Shown here: positions 36,593 through 49,043 of the stretch, piece after piece | Layout: each line of letters starts with the position of its first letter | How positions within the stretch are numbered: position 1 is the stretch's first letter | Source: Neoarius graeffei | Taxonomy: Eukaryota; Chordata; Actinopteri; Siluriformes; Ariidae | Direction: 5' to 3' | NCBI RefSeq assembly: GCF_027579695.1 | Contig: NC_083570.1 | Coordinates: forward strand, 96,103,463 to 96,167,462 | DNA: 64,000 bases | Program-made: the position numbers and the translations under genes | Notes under the pieces: model-generated | Told to the model about the DNA's origin: nothing | The model's input: only the letters and a program-made list of their open reading frames with translations | The model's database searches: none

Positions 36593-37110
36593 CCACTTTA
36601 TTAGGTATACCCATCGACCATGTTTTATGCAGTTATCTAATCAGCCAATTCCTTGACAGCAGCACGATGCATAAACTCATGCAGATACAAATCAAGAGTT
36701 TCAGTTAATGTTCACTTCAAACATCAGAATGGGGAAAATTGTGATCTCTGTGATTTTCACTGTGGCATGGTTGCTGCTGACTGGTTTGAGTATTTCAGAA
36801 ACTGCTGATCTCCTGGGGTTTTCACACACAATAGTCTCTAGAATTTACACCGAATAGTGCGAAAAAAACAAAAACATCGAGTTCTGTGGGTGGAAATTTT
36901 CTTGTTGATAAGAGAGGTCAGAGGAAAATGGTCAGAGCTACCAGGAAAGATATACAGTAGCAACTCCTATAATCACTCTGTACAACCATGGTGAGCAGAA
37001 GAGTATCTCAGCATGCAACAGCAGAAGACCGCATTGGGTTCCACTCCTGCCAGCCAAGAACAGGAATCTCAGAATCAAGAGCATGTTCCTATTAAAGTGG
37101 CCAGTGAGTA
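36593..37110. mobile_element. Tc1/mariner-like element (CACTCACTGGCC ends)
   Basis: CACTCACTGGCCACTTTA on the left and its near reverse complement on the right, with TA on both sides (36591-36592 and 37111-37112). It is 518 bp long without an intact transposase. This end sequence is a common fish repeat. Confidence 0.85.
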
Positions 37111-37112
37111 TA

Positions 37113-37706
37113 TATTGCTAGTTTTATTTTATTATTAATTACTAGTTTTATTTTATTTGTAAGGGTGGAGTTGACCTCATTGCTACAGATAATGAAACGT
37201 CTAATACATGAATGTTGACAGTGATTAGCTGATGTGGTAGCGGTCTGTGCTATAAACTCAAATGAAATCCCAAACCACAGTGTCATGAATAATACAATGA
37301 AATTGTTGCTGAAGTGTTGCTGATTTTGTAGATGAAAAAAGCACCTAAATGCTCACTTGTCAACCATTTTCTCAGCAAATTGTCAGCATAGTTTATACAT
37401 AACACAATTTGTATTTTAATTTACAATCAATTAAATTAGCGATTCACAGAGTGTGTAGAACCGCTGTAAAGTATGCATATCTTTGTAATTAATAAACAAC
37501 TAAATGAAAATGGAGCTGACATGTTAGCATTTTCATTTTTCTTTCCAGGTAATAGGAAAGAAGCAATGTCTCATCTTATTTTATTCTGATTGTAATGTGA
37601 AATCAGGCAGTGGATTTTGATTTATCTGGGTTTACCGTGAAATCTCTACATCAGACATATCACTGTCAATATTCAGCTAAAAGTCATCATTAGCATGATT
37701 GCTAAG
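37113..37706. other. No gene seen
   Basis: AT-rich unique DNA before the SINE pair. Confidence 0.45.
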
Positions 37707-37718
37707 CAACTCATACTC

Positions 37719-38087
37719 TCTCTCATTATCTCTAGCCGCTTTATCCTGTTCTACAGGGTCGCAGGCAAGCTGGAGCCTATCCCAGCTGACTATGGGCGAA
37801 AGGCGGGATACACCCTGGACAAGTCGCCAGGTCATCACAGGGCTGACACATAGACACAGACAACCATTCACACTCACATTCACACCTACGGTCAATTTAG
37901 AGTCACCAGTTAACCTAACCTGCATGTCTTTGGACTGTGGGGGAAACCGGAGCACCCGGAGGAAACCCACGCGGACACGGGGAGAACATGCAAACTCCAC
38001 ACAGAAAGGCCCTCGCCGGCCACGGGGCTCGAACCCGGACCTTCTTGCTGTGAGGCGACAGTGCTAACCACTATGCCACCGTGCCGC
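37719..38087 (-). mobile_element. SINE family A, first of a tandem pair
   Basis: A full copy, head at 38087 and tail at 37719. CAACTCATACTC lies on both sides (37707-37718 and 38088-38099). Confidence 0.93.
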
Positions 38088-38099
38088 CAACTCATACTC

Positions 38100-38458
38100 A
38101 TCTCATCTCATTATCTCTAGCCGCTTTATCCTTCTACAGGGTCGCAGGCAAGCTGGAGCCTATCCCAGCTGACTACGGGCGAAAGGCGGGGTACACCCTG
38201 GACAAGTCGCCAGGTCATCACAGGGCTGACACATAGACACAGACAACCATTCACACCCACGGTCAATTTAGAGTCACCAGTTAACCTAACCTGCATGTCT
38301 TTGGACTGTGGGGGAAACCGGAGCACCCGGAGGAAACTCACGCGGACACGGGGAGAACATGCAAACTCCACACAGAAAGGCCCTCGCCGGCCACGGGGCT
38401 TGAACCCGGACCTTCTTGCTGTGAGGCGACAGCGCTAACCACTACGCCACCGTGCCGC
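38100..38458 (-). mobile_element. SINE family A, second of a tandem pair
   Basis: A full copy sharing the 12-bp repeat at 38088-38099 with its neighbour and ending at a third copy (38459-38470). It lacks the dinucleotide CT of CTGTTCTACAGG at 38132, seen in the first copy, and has other small differences. Confidence 0.93.
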
Positions 38459-38539
38459 CAACTCATACTCTTTAAACCTAAATTAAATACAGGTGACAAG
38501 TTAAAGGGAAAAACATAACACAAGTTTTCTTGGTAAAGT

Positions 38540-38940
38540 GTTTGACCACTACTAGCCACCAGAACAGCTTCATTTTGGAAGAAATTCTACAAGTCTCTGG
38601 AGCTTTACTGGAGAGATTAACATTGTCCTTTCACCAGATCTTCGGTTAGTTGGTGCTTTGATGATAGTGGTATGATGTGTTGTCTAACACATCCCTCCAA
38701 AATCTCTCATAAGTGTTCAGCTGGGTTGAGAATTGGTGACTGTGAAGGACATAGCATATGATTTACATCAGTTTCAGCTTCACTGCACCATTAACTGAAC
38801 TCTTGTGGTGTATGAATGGAGGCAGAGTCATATTGGAAGACACTATGGCCATCATAAAGGGGATCAGTCAGAAGAACTCACAAGGCCTCTTACATCTAAA
38901 GGGTACACATGGACCCCATGCTCTAAGTTTAGCAAGGCAA
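38540..38940 (-). mobile_element. Decayed Tc1-like transposase fragment
   Basis: The minus strand shows blurred remains of the transposase C-terminus: [16 protein letters not shown] in the place of the usual [16 protein letters not shown], and LQRLVEFLP. There are many stops. The left and right limits are approximate; the MITE at 38950 cuts it. Confidence 0.6.
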
Positions 38941-38949
38941 ACAGGTCTT

Positions 38950-39682
38950 GTGTCCGAAATCACTCACTCGTTCACTACTGCCTACTCACTATTACAGAGA
39001 ATTACTATATAGAGGACTATATAGTGAGCTCATTGGTAAAATGAAAAAAAAAAAAGATTTCGGCCACTACTCCGTTGTGCTGTTATTTACGTCATTACTG
39101 TTGCACAATTAAAACGTGCCAGATCAGTCGGATGGGTTTTCAAAATAATAAATACCTGCATGTATTTTTGTGATAAATACATATTATACTGAGCGTATTT
39201 CCCACATTAATAAATACAAAGTACGTTGTGTCTGCTGCATCTTTCAGTTCTTTTAAATCAAGGCTGAATACCTTCTTCTTTGCCACTGCCTTTTATTAAA
39301 TAAAATTTGAGGCTTTTGATTAATTCCTCAATCTGCACTGTAGCTTTTATTCTTGTATTTTGTCTTATTCTATTGTAGCTTATTTTCTATTCTCTTACTA
39401 TTTTTAATTGTACTTGAATGTCGGTTTATAATGTGTTTCTTCCTCCGTCCATTCACCCCAACACACTTTTTTTTTTTGGCATGACCGCAATGCATGATGG
39501 TATACAGTATATTGCTTGGTTAGTGACCATTGGTTGTACAATACTTTTCATGATGCATTGTGGGATACTTTGAGTGCACTATATAGCGTGTAATAATTCT
39601 CACTATACATTCGGACAGCACTACAAAATGGTGAACTCACTATATAGTCCACTTATAGTGAGTAGTGAGTGATTTCGGACAC
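38950..39682. mobile_element. MITE with TGTGTCCGAAATCACTCA ends
   Basis: The left end TGTGTCCGAAATCACTCA is repeated inverted at the right end, and each side also contains ACTATATAG(A/T) motifs. There is no transposase and no clear target duplication. It is 733 bp long. The superfamily is not assigned. Confidence 0.7.
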
Positions 39683-42520
39683 AGAGAGGGTTTAGATACT
39701 CTTGGAAACAGGAAGTAAAATCAGGAAACCCACCACCAAGGCAGTGTTGCTTAATATTCAGGAGACTTTGCCCTCTAGTGGCTGGGAGAGATACTGCACA
39801 GAACCGGTGTGACATTAACATGCCTTTTTCATTTAAGAGGTTCTTCTAAGTTGGCTAGTTAAGACCTACTTTTAAATTTTAGATTCATTTTCAATAGAAA
39901 TTGTTCTAATATGCAAATTGGAAATATCCCCAACCCTATAAGTGCCCAACCCCTTGCCTTGGTTAACAGGTGTTGCCCAGTCAGTATTTACATATTGAAA
40001 TCTGGTAGGCTTTTATATTTAATGATGCACTTCACTGGTCTGTCACTGGTTTAATACAAATTCAGATTTTTCAATCAGGTCTTTAGCTCCTTTAGTTTCT
40101 TAAAGGAACAGGAAAACTATTTTAGTGACAGCAGCCTATTTCACTTGACTTGTCTAACTGTATTCTCACTTTAGCTAATGTCCACACTCAAATTAATTAC
40201 CCTGAAGGTATTTAATCTTAAAAAGAACATGGATTTTAAAGTCTAGGTTGACCATAATATGTACATAAAATGTCATATGACTATCAAAGATATTGATATC
40301 CATGATTACATACTTAACCAAGGGAATATCTGGGTGCCATCAGTGGGGAGAGTAAAGTAGCTTAAATTCACTCTTATCTTTAAGAAAAGTACTTTAAAAA
40401 ACATAGTGTTTACAGTTACCTTATTTGGTTGACACTTTTATCCAAACCCTATAACAGAGTAGTTGAGGGGTTTGCTCAAGCACCCAAGAGTGGCGGCTGG
40501 ATGGTGGGAACTTATGACCTTCCAATCAGTAGTTCAATTCCTTAACCACTGAGCTACCACGACTTTGCATCCATGACTTGGAGAAAACTGTTGAAAGCAT
40601 TAATGGTGGGCTTAAATTTATCTTTCCACCAGTATATATTAGAGAATCATCTGCATAGTAACCCAAGCTTTACTTCCTATATTTGGAATAGGATGGGTCC
40701 TAGGGCTGGTCCCGAAGGAACACCTTGGACACTAAAGCAGTAAATAATTAATTATGACCCATTAGGACAAACAGTCATTCAGATCTTGCCTACATCAGTG
40801 ATGCACAGTACCAGATAAACCAAGCAATTTCATTCAGCCAACATTGAGGTTGAGCAACACACGGATTTTAATTGAGAGTCGTGGTGTTCTATAGAATATT
40901 GATAATATATTTTCCCAAAAGATAATTGTGGTCTTAAATTTCTTTTATTGACTTGTGAATCAACTAAAGCATTAGCCTTTTTATCCAACAGAGGCACAAA
41001 GTCTTTTTTTTTTTCAGAGACTAAAAATAGAGAGAGATAATATCAACATGAGTCATCACAAAGAGGCTTTCCTTTAACCCAGTGTGACAAATTCCCATCA
41101 ACAGATGTACAGAAATTTAATCAGCACATTTCCATTTTGAGTAAACACATTTCTTTAAAGCTTAGTGAAGAGAAAAACTGTGTGTGATTGTGAATGCATT
41201 TGTGTGTGCATTTTCTCATCTGCACAAAGGTTTGGCTTTCTGCACGGCTGAGCAAAAAAACGAATGAGCCACCGGTGATGTTGGCAGGTGTGTATGGAGA
41301 GTGGCACAGCAACATTGCTCGCCTTCTTCCCCACCCTATCAGAGCTATTGTGCTCTTTGTCAATCAGCTGTGCACTCCCCTGAACAATTATGTAGCCTTG
41401 TCCTCCCATCATTTACTGTGAGTAAAAACGCTGAGAATAATGTGTAGGTAGCTTGACACGCTTAGATCATGCTTAGTATCAACAATAGAAATTATAGTTT
41501 AATTGAAAACAGTAAGTGTGATAATTTTTATTCAGGTTACTACCCCAGTTAACAACTAATAAACGTGTTATAATGTTTAATTTGTTATACTGTTATGTGT
41601 AAACATGTGTTTATTAAAATGCAGTATTTGGAAGGAGTCTGTAGTGTCAGTGTTTTGTCATTGCTGCTATATGTAAGTGACAACAGATGACTGTAATAAT
41701 AAATGAATAAAAGATTCAATGGCTTGGTTAATAAAATAATTAATTTAATGAATTCAATCAATTAAAAGAATTGTAATTGCTGACAAATTGATGTGATTTA
41801 AGGTGAATAAAGCACCATGGGAATTGTGGAAATTAATCAACATCAGTTATATATTTACACACACACACACACACACACCCCACACACACACGCGCGCAAA
41901 GCAGACACTATCCAGAAAAAAAAGACCAAAAAAAAAAACTGAACAGGCAAGCATGGTCATATAAACACATGCAAATTGTGAAAACACCTATAATATCAGA
42001 TACCACAATACACAAGATCTTCAAAACACATTCAGTATGGACAAGAGGAACATAACATGAAGGAAAAATGTTTTTGCAGGGAATTCACCAAACGCCACCG
42101 TATTACCTACAGGCATGCTATATTTGTTATGGGGTTTTACAGACCCACTTAAATTCTCTCTCTCTTTCACACACACGCTCACCATTAGAACAAGACTTAA
42201 CCAAGAGCGCCACCTACAGTAGCCTGCATTTACCATCCCAACCACCTGACTGAGAAGTTCCTCCCATTGGTATTTCTGACAAATTTCTAAGAATATTGTA
42301 TAAACTACATTTAAAAAAAGTTAATTTATAAGAATACATCTATACATAGGCCATCATGAAAACAGTATAACGAAGGCACATCTGAAAACCTGCTCTAGAC
42401 TGTGGGTTATAAATGCATCCTGCTGTAGATGGCACTCTTGCCTATATGGCCAAAAATATACACATGACAAGAAACCAGGAACTTGACTATGCTGTGGGCA
42501 GTATTTATTTTGCTCGCATG
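39683..42520. other. Mostly unique DNA without genes
   Basis: A weak SINE-like relic lies at 40424-40562, and a CA/CGCG run at 41858-41898. The less AT-rich block at about 41120-41420 looks unique and could be a conserved element. No gene is seen. Confidence 0.4.
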
Positions 42521-42530
42521 ATTTACATTA

Positions 42531-42710
42531 ATAGCATTTAGCAGACACTCTTATCCAGAGCGACATACAACATACCCAGAGCAGCCTGGGGAGCAGTTGG
42601 GGGTTAGGTGCCTTGCTTAAGAGGACTTCAGCCATTCCTGCATAATCAGACCAGCAACCTTTTGGTTCCAAAGCTACTTCTCTAACATTTAGGCCAAGGC
42701 TTTCCCTGAT
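42531..42710 (-). mobile_element. SINE-like repeat (family D), copy 2
   Basis: It matches the block at 27245-27425 over most of its length (AGCAGACACTCTTATCCAG, then GAGCAGCCTGGGGAGCAGTT). Confidence 0.65.
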
Positions 42711-43049
42711 TTGGATTCAATTTTCCCCTTAGATGGAAGGCTCAGTGCAAATCAACACAAAGTTATTCTGTAGGGATGGGACTTAATAAGATTTTATTTA
42801 TACCCATGCCATTATGTAGTCTGCTTATCAGTCCAATTCTTCATTGGTTCCCTTACTCAGTCCTGGTCAGTTTTGTCTGTGGAAAAAAAAAGAAGGGCTA
42901 CACAGGTTTTCAGCATCAATGTAGGTGTTTAACACAGTTCAGAATGTCTGCCTAATTACATATGAACATGTTAAAATAAGCATTAAAGGGTTTTGCTTGC
43001 TGGGAACTGATGGCTAGGTGCTGTCTGTTATCATCTAAAATGGATGAAA

Positions 43050-43373
43050 TGAGGATGGTGTAGTGGTTAGCGCTGTTGCCTCACAGCAAGAAGGTTCTGG
43101 GTTCAAGCCCTGTGGCTGATGGGGGGCCTTTCTATGTGGAGTTTGCATGTTCTCCCTATGGTTGTGTGGGTTTCCTCTGGGTGCTCTGTTTTTCCCCCAA
43201 AGACATGCAGGTTAGGCTAATTGGTGGCTCTAAATTGAACATAGGTGTGAATGGTTGTATGTGTCAGCCCTGTGATGACTTGTCCAGGGTGTACCCTGCC
43301 TCTTGCCCATAGTCAGCTGGGATAGGCTCCAGCTTACCTGTGACCCTGCACAGGATAAGTGGTAATGGATGGA
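43050..43373 (+). mobile_element. SINE family A, old copy
   Basis: Starts GAGGATGGTGTAGTGGTTAG without the first bases, with several internal deletions, and ends GGATAAGTGGTAATGG. Confidence 0.85.
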
Positions 43374-43493
43374 TGAAAGGAGAGAATATTTGTACAGCAT
43401 TCATTTTCCTTTGGTTTTCTTATTCAATGAAAAAATCTGCTAAGCCTGCCTGCATGGCGCTAATGTTATTATAACATGGGATATTTACCTTCG

Positions 43494-43869
43494 GGCGGCA
43501 CGGTGGTGTAGTGGTTAGCGCTGTCGCCTCACAGCAAGAAGGTCCTGGGTTCGAACCCCGGGTCCGGCGAGGGCCTTTCTGTGTGGAGTTTGCATGTTCT
43601 CCCCGTGTCCGCGTGGGTTTCCTCCGGGTGCTCCGGTTTCCCCCACAGTCCAAAGACATGCAGGTTAGGTTAACTGGTGACTCTAAAATTGACCGTAGGT
43701 GTGAATGTGAGTGTGAATGGTTGTCTGTGTCTATGTGTCAGCCCTGTGATGACCTGGCGACTTGTCCAGGGTGTACCCCGCCTTTCGCCCGTAGTCAGCT
43801 GGGATAGGCTCCAGCTTGCCTGCGACCCTGTAGAAGGATGAAGCGGCTAGAGATAATGAGATGAGATGA
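43494..43869 (+). mobile_element. SINE family A, young full copy
   Basis: Almost consensus sequence, with a perfect 14-bp duplication GATATTTACCTTCG at 43480-43493 and 43870-43883. The A box (TGGTGTAGTGG) and B box (GGTTCGAACCCC) are intact. Confidence 0.95.
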
Positions 43870-44071
43870 GATATTTACCTTCGGTAATGGACATGCTGCT
43901 TGGCTGGGAAGCAGTGGCACCCTTGCAGAGAGTCAAATACATGCCATTCCTGGACTTGTAGTACATGTTGCATCAAAAGATATTTCAACATATTGCTGGT
44001 GTTTCCACTCTTACCTGAAATTATTATTATTATAGCATTGTTGTCATCTGTCTTCGTGAAATGAAACCATA

Positions 44072-45709
44072 CAGTGCTCAGCGTAAATGAGTACACCCCC
44101 TTTGAAAAGTAACATTTTAAACAATATCTCAATGAACACAAACAATTTCCAAAATGATGACAAGACAAAGTTTAATATAACATCTGTTTAACTTATAACG
44201 TGAAAGTAAGGTTAATAATATAAACTTAGATTACACATTTTTCAGTTTTACTCAAATTAGGGTGGTGCAAAAATGAGTACACCCCACAACAAAAACTACT
44301 ACATCTAGTACTTTGTATGGCCTCCATGATTTTTAATAACAGCACCAAGTCTTCTAGGCATGGAATGAACAAGTTGGCAACATTTTGCAACATCAATCTT
44401 TTTCCATTCTTCAACAATGACCTCTTTTAGTGACTGGATGCTGGATGGAGAGTGATGCTCAACTTGTCTCTTCAGAATTCCCCAAAGAAAATAATTTATT
44501 TACACCACAAAGGTGAAGGATACAAGAAGATCAGCAAAGCTTTACTTATCAGTCAGAATACTGTAGCAAAAGTAGCACAAAAATTTAAGAAAGATAGAAC
44601 TGCAACCATCTCACAGAGACGTCCAGGTCGTCCACGGAAGTTAACACCTCGACAGGAGCGTCTTCTGATGAGAAGGGTTGAAGAAAATCGGCATGCAAGT
44701 TTATTGCAGTTATCTAAAGAAGTAGAAAGCCAAACTGGGGTGACTATTTCCTGTGACACAATACGGCGTACACTGCAGGGTAATGGCATGCATGGACGCT
44801 GTCCACAAAAGAAGCTCTCCTAAAGCCCAGGCACAAAAAAGCCCGCCTAGAGTTTGCCAGGGCCCATGCTGACAAAGATGAAGACTACTGGGACTCTATA
44901 CTCTGGAGTAATAAGACCAAGATAAATGTTTTTGGAACTGATGGCTTTAAAACTGTATGGCGTCACAAAGGTGAGGAATACAAAGAAAACTACATGGTGC
45001 CTACAGTGAAACGTGGTGGTGGCAGTGTCCTTATGTGGGGCTGCATGAGTGCTGCTGGTGTCGGGGAGCTGCATTTCATTGATGGCATCATGAATTCACA
45101 GATGTATTGCTCTATACTGAAAGAGAAGATGCTACCATCACTCCATGCCCTTGGTCGTTGTGCACTTTTCCAACATGACTAAACACACATCTAAGGCCAC
45201 TGTTGGATTTCTGAAGAACAGGGTGAAGGTGATTCAGTGGCCAAGTATGTCTCCTGATCTGAACCCAGTCGAACACCTATGGGGAATTCTGAAGAGACAA
45301 GTTGAGCATCACTCTCCATCCAGCATCCAGTCACTAAAAGAGGTCATTGTTGAAGAATGGAAAAAGATTGATGTTGCAAAATGTCGCCAACTTGTTCATT
45401 CCATGCCTAGAAGACTTGGTGCCGTCATTAAAAATCATGGAGGCCATACAAAGTACCAGATGTAGTAGTTTTTGTTGTGGGGGTATACTCATTTTTGCAC
45501 CACCCTAATTTGAGTAAAACTGAAAAAATGTGTAATCTAAGTTATATTACATAACTTATAAGTAAGAAACCTTACTTTCACATTATAAGTTAAACAGATG
45601 TTATATTAAACTTTGTCTTGTCAACATTTTGGAAACTGTTTGTGTTCATTGAAATATTATTTAAAATGTTACTTTTCAAAGGGGGTGTACTCATTTACAC
45701 TCAGCACTG
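44072..45709 (+). mobile_element. Tc1-like transposon with 0.4-kb inverted repeats
   Basis: TA flanks both ends (44070-44071 and 45710-45711), and the termini are CAGTGCTCAGCGTAAATGAG and its near reverse complement. The inverted repeats run for about 413 bp on the left (to 44484) and 430 bp on the right (from 45280). They therefore include the 3' coding part of the transposase, present a second time in reverse at the left end. The transposase is broken. Confidence 0.93.
44452..45465 (+). pseudogene. Tc1-like transposase, several lesions
   Basis: The N-terminal helix-turn-helix region (GYKKISKALLISQNTVAKV) and a GRPRKLTPRQERLL hook-like segment read from 44506 to 44820. A stop at 44821 follows, then the catalytic core in another frame. 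The first DDE box is WSNKTK, where the family has WSDETK, so the first Asp is lost. Near 45178 FQHD is followed by a stop and a deletion; the Glu is kept in SPDLNPVEHLW. It ends at 45465. It is clearly inactive. Confidence 0.9.
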
Positions 45710-45711
45710 TA

Positions 45712-47212
45712 CTTTGGACTGCTTCCTCATCGCCACCATGAGTGCATGTTTCCAGCAGCATCTGTCATGTCACATTAATTTTCAATGCACAACTGTCAGA
45801 AAAAACATGCCATCATCAATAAAAAGAATCAAAGAAACAATGCGGAACTGGTTCTCAACTGTAACCGGTTCTCAAGTCCCATCCCTTTTCTTCTGTCTGA
45901 TCACCTTGATCCTGTAAGGAAGCTTCACTGTCACCAACCCAACTCTACTCAATTGAACACCTGTGGGAGTGTTTAGACAGTGCCCCCTTGCAATCTTCAC
46001 AAACACCAACTGAGGGCATATGTTTTGGAAGAACATCCACAGAGTACAGCTCCAGAGACTTGCAGAATCAATACCAAGGTGCACTGAGGCTGTTCTGGTG
46101 GCTTGTGGTGGCCCAATACCTTCCTAACACACTTTTATGCTTCTTTCATTTATCACCGATTTGTATATCTAGGAAATTCTGAAGAAGAAAAAAAACTGTT
46201 GATATACCAAATTGAACTTAGGTATTTGGGGAAAATTTATTTGGCATCACAGAAAGCATGCCTATTTATTATTAGCTGCTTTTTATTCTTTTGATGCTTG
46301 GAAACTTTGCCTTTTTGAACACAAACTCAGACTAGTTTAACTATAAATAGGCTCACAAGCCTGAAATCATCTGTAATTTGTGCGCATTAAAGGCCTATAT
46401 CTAGATTAGCATAAAATATCTTGCCACCTTTGTGGACCTCCCAAGTTTGAAGCATTTGAAAGCTTAGCACTAAGTAGAGTGAGCAGTCAAGCAAACTTGG
46501 CACAGAGATCGTGGATTTTCAACCCAAAGGAGTGAAGCTAATCTCTGGAGCCGAAAGGCAATTTTTCACCTCAAAAACATTCTGCTATCAAACTAATGCC
46601 AGAGCTTGTTTTCAAAACAAAGGGAAGGAAATGGACTGTGAAATCGCTCGTAATTGTAACATGGCTCCACAGGACAGAGAGGCAGTCAGATAGAGCTAGT
46701 AAATCCCATAGATAAGTGAGAGAGAGAAGGCCAATCTCAAAATGTGTTCTGGTCCTTATCACTGAGCACAGTACATACACATGATTTCACAGTGGTTAAA
46801 CTAAAATTGGAGGTCAAGCACAATTAAGTAGGGGTCTGGTTGACATGGAGCACAGCATTTAAGATCATATAAAGCTGATAAGTCAAATCCCAGACCTGGA
46901 AAGCTTTGGCAGAGGGAAGATATATGAGTTGAGAGTCAAGGACCTGTAAAGAACAAGCACCAGTGTACACTTTCTCGGCTAGAGTTTTCCCTTAAGGCAC
47001 AGGTTCCCAACCCTGGTCCTTGAGCCCCCCCTGTCCTGCACATTTTACTGTTTTCCCTCCTTTAACACACCCACTTCAACTCACGAAGGGCTGTTAATTA
47101 GCTGATCAGCTTAATCAAATGTTCTGGAAGCAGCTAAAACATTAAAATGTTTAAAATGTGCAGGACAGGGAGTACTCTAGGAACAGGGTTGGGATACTGT
47201 GCCTTAGGGGAC
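45712..47212. other. Unique DNA without genes
   Basis: 45712-46190 contains decayed transposon-like sequence (SNQLNTCGSV-like relic on the plus strand). 46330-46760 appears unique and complex. No gene is supported. Confidence 0.4.
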
Positions 47213-47512
47213 AGCATGGTTGCTCAGTGGGTTATGTTGCCGCCTCACAGCTCCAGTTCCTGATTTGATCCTGAGCTGTCGGTGTGGAGTTTCTGAGCAT
47301 GTTTTCCCCCTATGCATGAGGGTTTCTTCTGGGTTCTCTGGTTTCTTTCCACCTCTCACAAACATGCTGGTAGCAGGAATGGCTATGATTAATTGCCCCT
47401 AGGTGTGAATGAGTGTATGACTGGTGTCTCAGCCAGAGTGTGTTTGCACCTCATGCTCAGTGTTCCCAGGATAGCCTATGGATCCACCACAACCATAAGC
47501 AGGATAAAACTG
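47213..47512 (+). mobile_element. Old tRNA-derived SINE, distinct subfamily
   Basis: GGTTGCTCAGTGGGTTATG and CCGCCTCACAGCTCC, then a GTGGAGTTTCTGAGCATG block, show the same body plan as family A but with much lower identity. Confidence 0.65.
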
Positions 47513-47652
47513 AAAGTGAACAAGTTTTTCTTTCTTGACCCTATAAGTCTGCATGATAGAGTAGAAATAAAACATTTTGCCATTCTGACAGTCCAGAATG
47601 TCAAAAGCTGTGGACAGCAAGCTTGATTACTGGAAGTGCTCTGTGTTAAGAT

Positions 47653-47781
47653 ATCCATCCATCCATTATCTGTAGCTGCTTATCCTGTTCTACAGGGTCG
47701 CAGGCAAGCTGGAGCCTATCCCAGCTGACTATGGGCAAGAGGCAGGGTACACCCTGGACAAGTCGCCAGGTCATCGCATGA
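47653..47781 (-). mobile_element. SINE family A, 3' fragment
   Basis: Only the 3' third is present: CAGGGTCGCAGGCAAGCTGG to TCGCCAGGTCATC. The tRNA head is missing, as expected of a 5'-truncated copy. Confidence 0.85.
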
Positions 47782-47793
47782 CTGTGTTAAGAT

Positions 47794-48619
47794 CAGTGTT
47801 GGGCACGTTACTTTCAAAAAGTAATTAGTTATAGTTACTAGTTACTTTTCCCAAAAAGTAACTGAGTTAGTAACGGAGTTACTTTGTCATAAAAGTAACT
47901 AATTACCAGGGAAAGTAATTATTCCGTTACATTTTGTTCCCCCCCCCAAAAAAAAAAAAAAAAAAATCAAATTCAATTAGTGTAATCATAATAAAAGTGA
48001 ATGTTAAATGTGTTTAATGACTGAAATGGACACTTAACAGAACCAGTTAGTAACATTATCTACACTATATTAATATTTTTGTGGGACAATGTGAGATAAG
48101 ACATCTATCAAATATAATATATTTTTGCAGTTATTAAAATTATGTTACTAATTACTGGCCACTGACGAGGACAAACGCTTTGTTCCTCGACATAATGTGC
48201 ATTGCACGTAAACACTCTTGCCTTTTATTTCAAGTAGTGAAAAGTGCTGGCTGTATTTCCAGTGTGAAAGCGCAGTGCTGGGCTGACCGCTCGCCATCGC
48301 TGGCTCTTCCGATTGAAAGCGTGCGCAGTAGTGCAGTAGGCGTGGCCTACCTACATATGTTGTCCAAATCTACTCTGATTGGCTTACTGTGCCGTTGTCT
48401 CGTGTCTCCCCGCCCCACACTAAAGCAGAGTAAAGAAAGGCTGAACGAGCAGCGTGCCAGATGAAAACAGCTTTAATAAAGTAACGCATAGTATTTTATT
48501 GTAAGTAACGGGAACGGCGTTATAACGATGTAAAAAGTAATTAGTTAGATTACTCGTTACTAAAAAAAGTAACGCCGTTAGTAACGCCGTTTATTCTAAC
48601 GCCGTTATTCCCATCACTG
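47794..48619. mobile_element. hAT MITE with 8-bp duplication
   Basis: The ends are CAGTGTTGGG and CCCATCACTG, with GTTAAGAT repeated exactly on both sides (47786-47793 and 48620-48627). The arms hold many GTAACT/AGTTAC motifs in both orientations. An A run is at about 47948-47966. There is no transposase. Confidence 0.88.
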
Positions 48620-48631
48620 GTTAAGATATTA

Positions 48632-49010
48632 CTATTCATCTCACCTCATTATCTCTAGCCACTTTATCCTGTTCTACAGGGTCGCAGGCAAGCTGGAGCC
48701 TATCCCAGCTGACTACGGGCGAAAGGCGGGGTACACCCTGGACAAGTCGCCAGGTCATCACAGGGCTGACACATAGACACAGACAACCATTCACACTCAT
48801 TCACACCTACGGTCAATTTAGAGTCACCAGTTAACCTAACCTGCATGTCTTTGGACTGTGGGGGAAACCGGAGCACCCGGAGGAAACCCACGCGGACACG
48901 GGGAGAACATGCAAACTCCACACAGAAAGGCCCTCTCCGGCCACGGGGCTCGAACCCGGACCTTCTTGCTGTGAGGCGACAGCGCTAACCACTACACCAC
49001 TGTGCCGCCC
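48632..49010 (-). mobile_element. SINE family A, full copy
   Basis: Head at 49010 (GGGCGGCACAGTGGTGTAG on the minus strand), tail of GAGGTGAGAT type at 48632. An ATT run follows the head (49012-49040). Confidence 0.92.
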
Positions 49011-49012
49011 GA

Positions 49013-49040
<28 letters not shown>

Positions 49041-49043
<3 letters not shown>

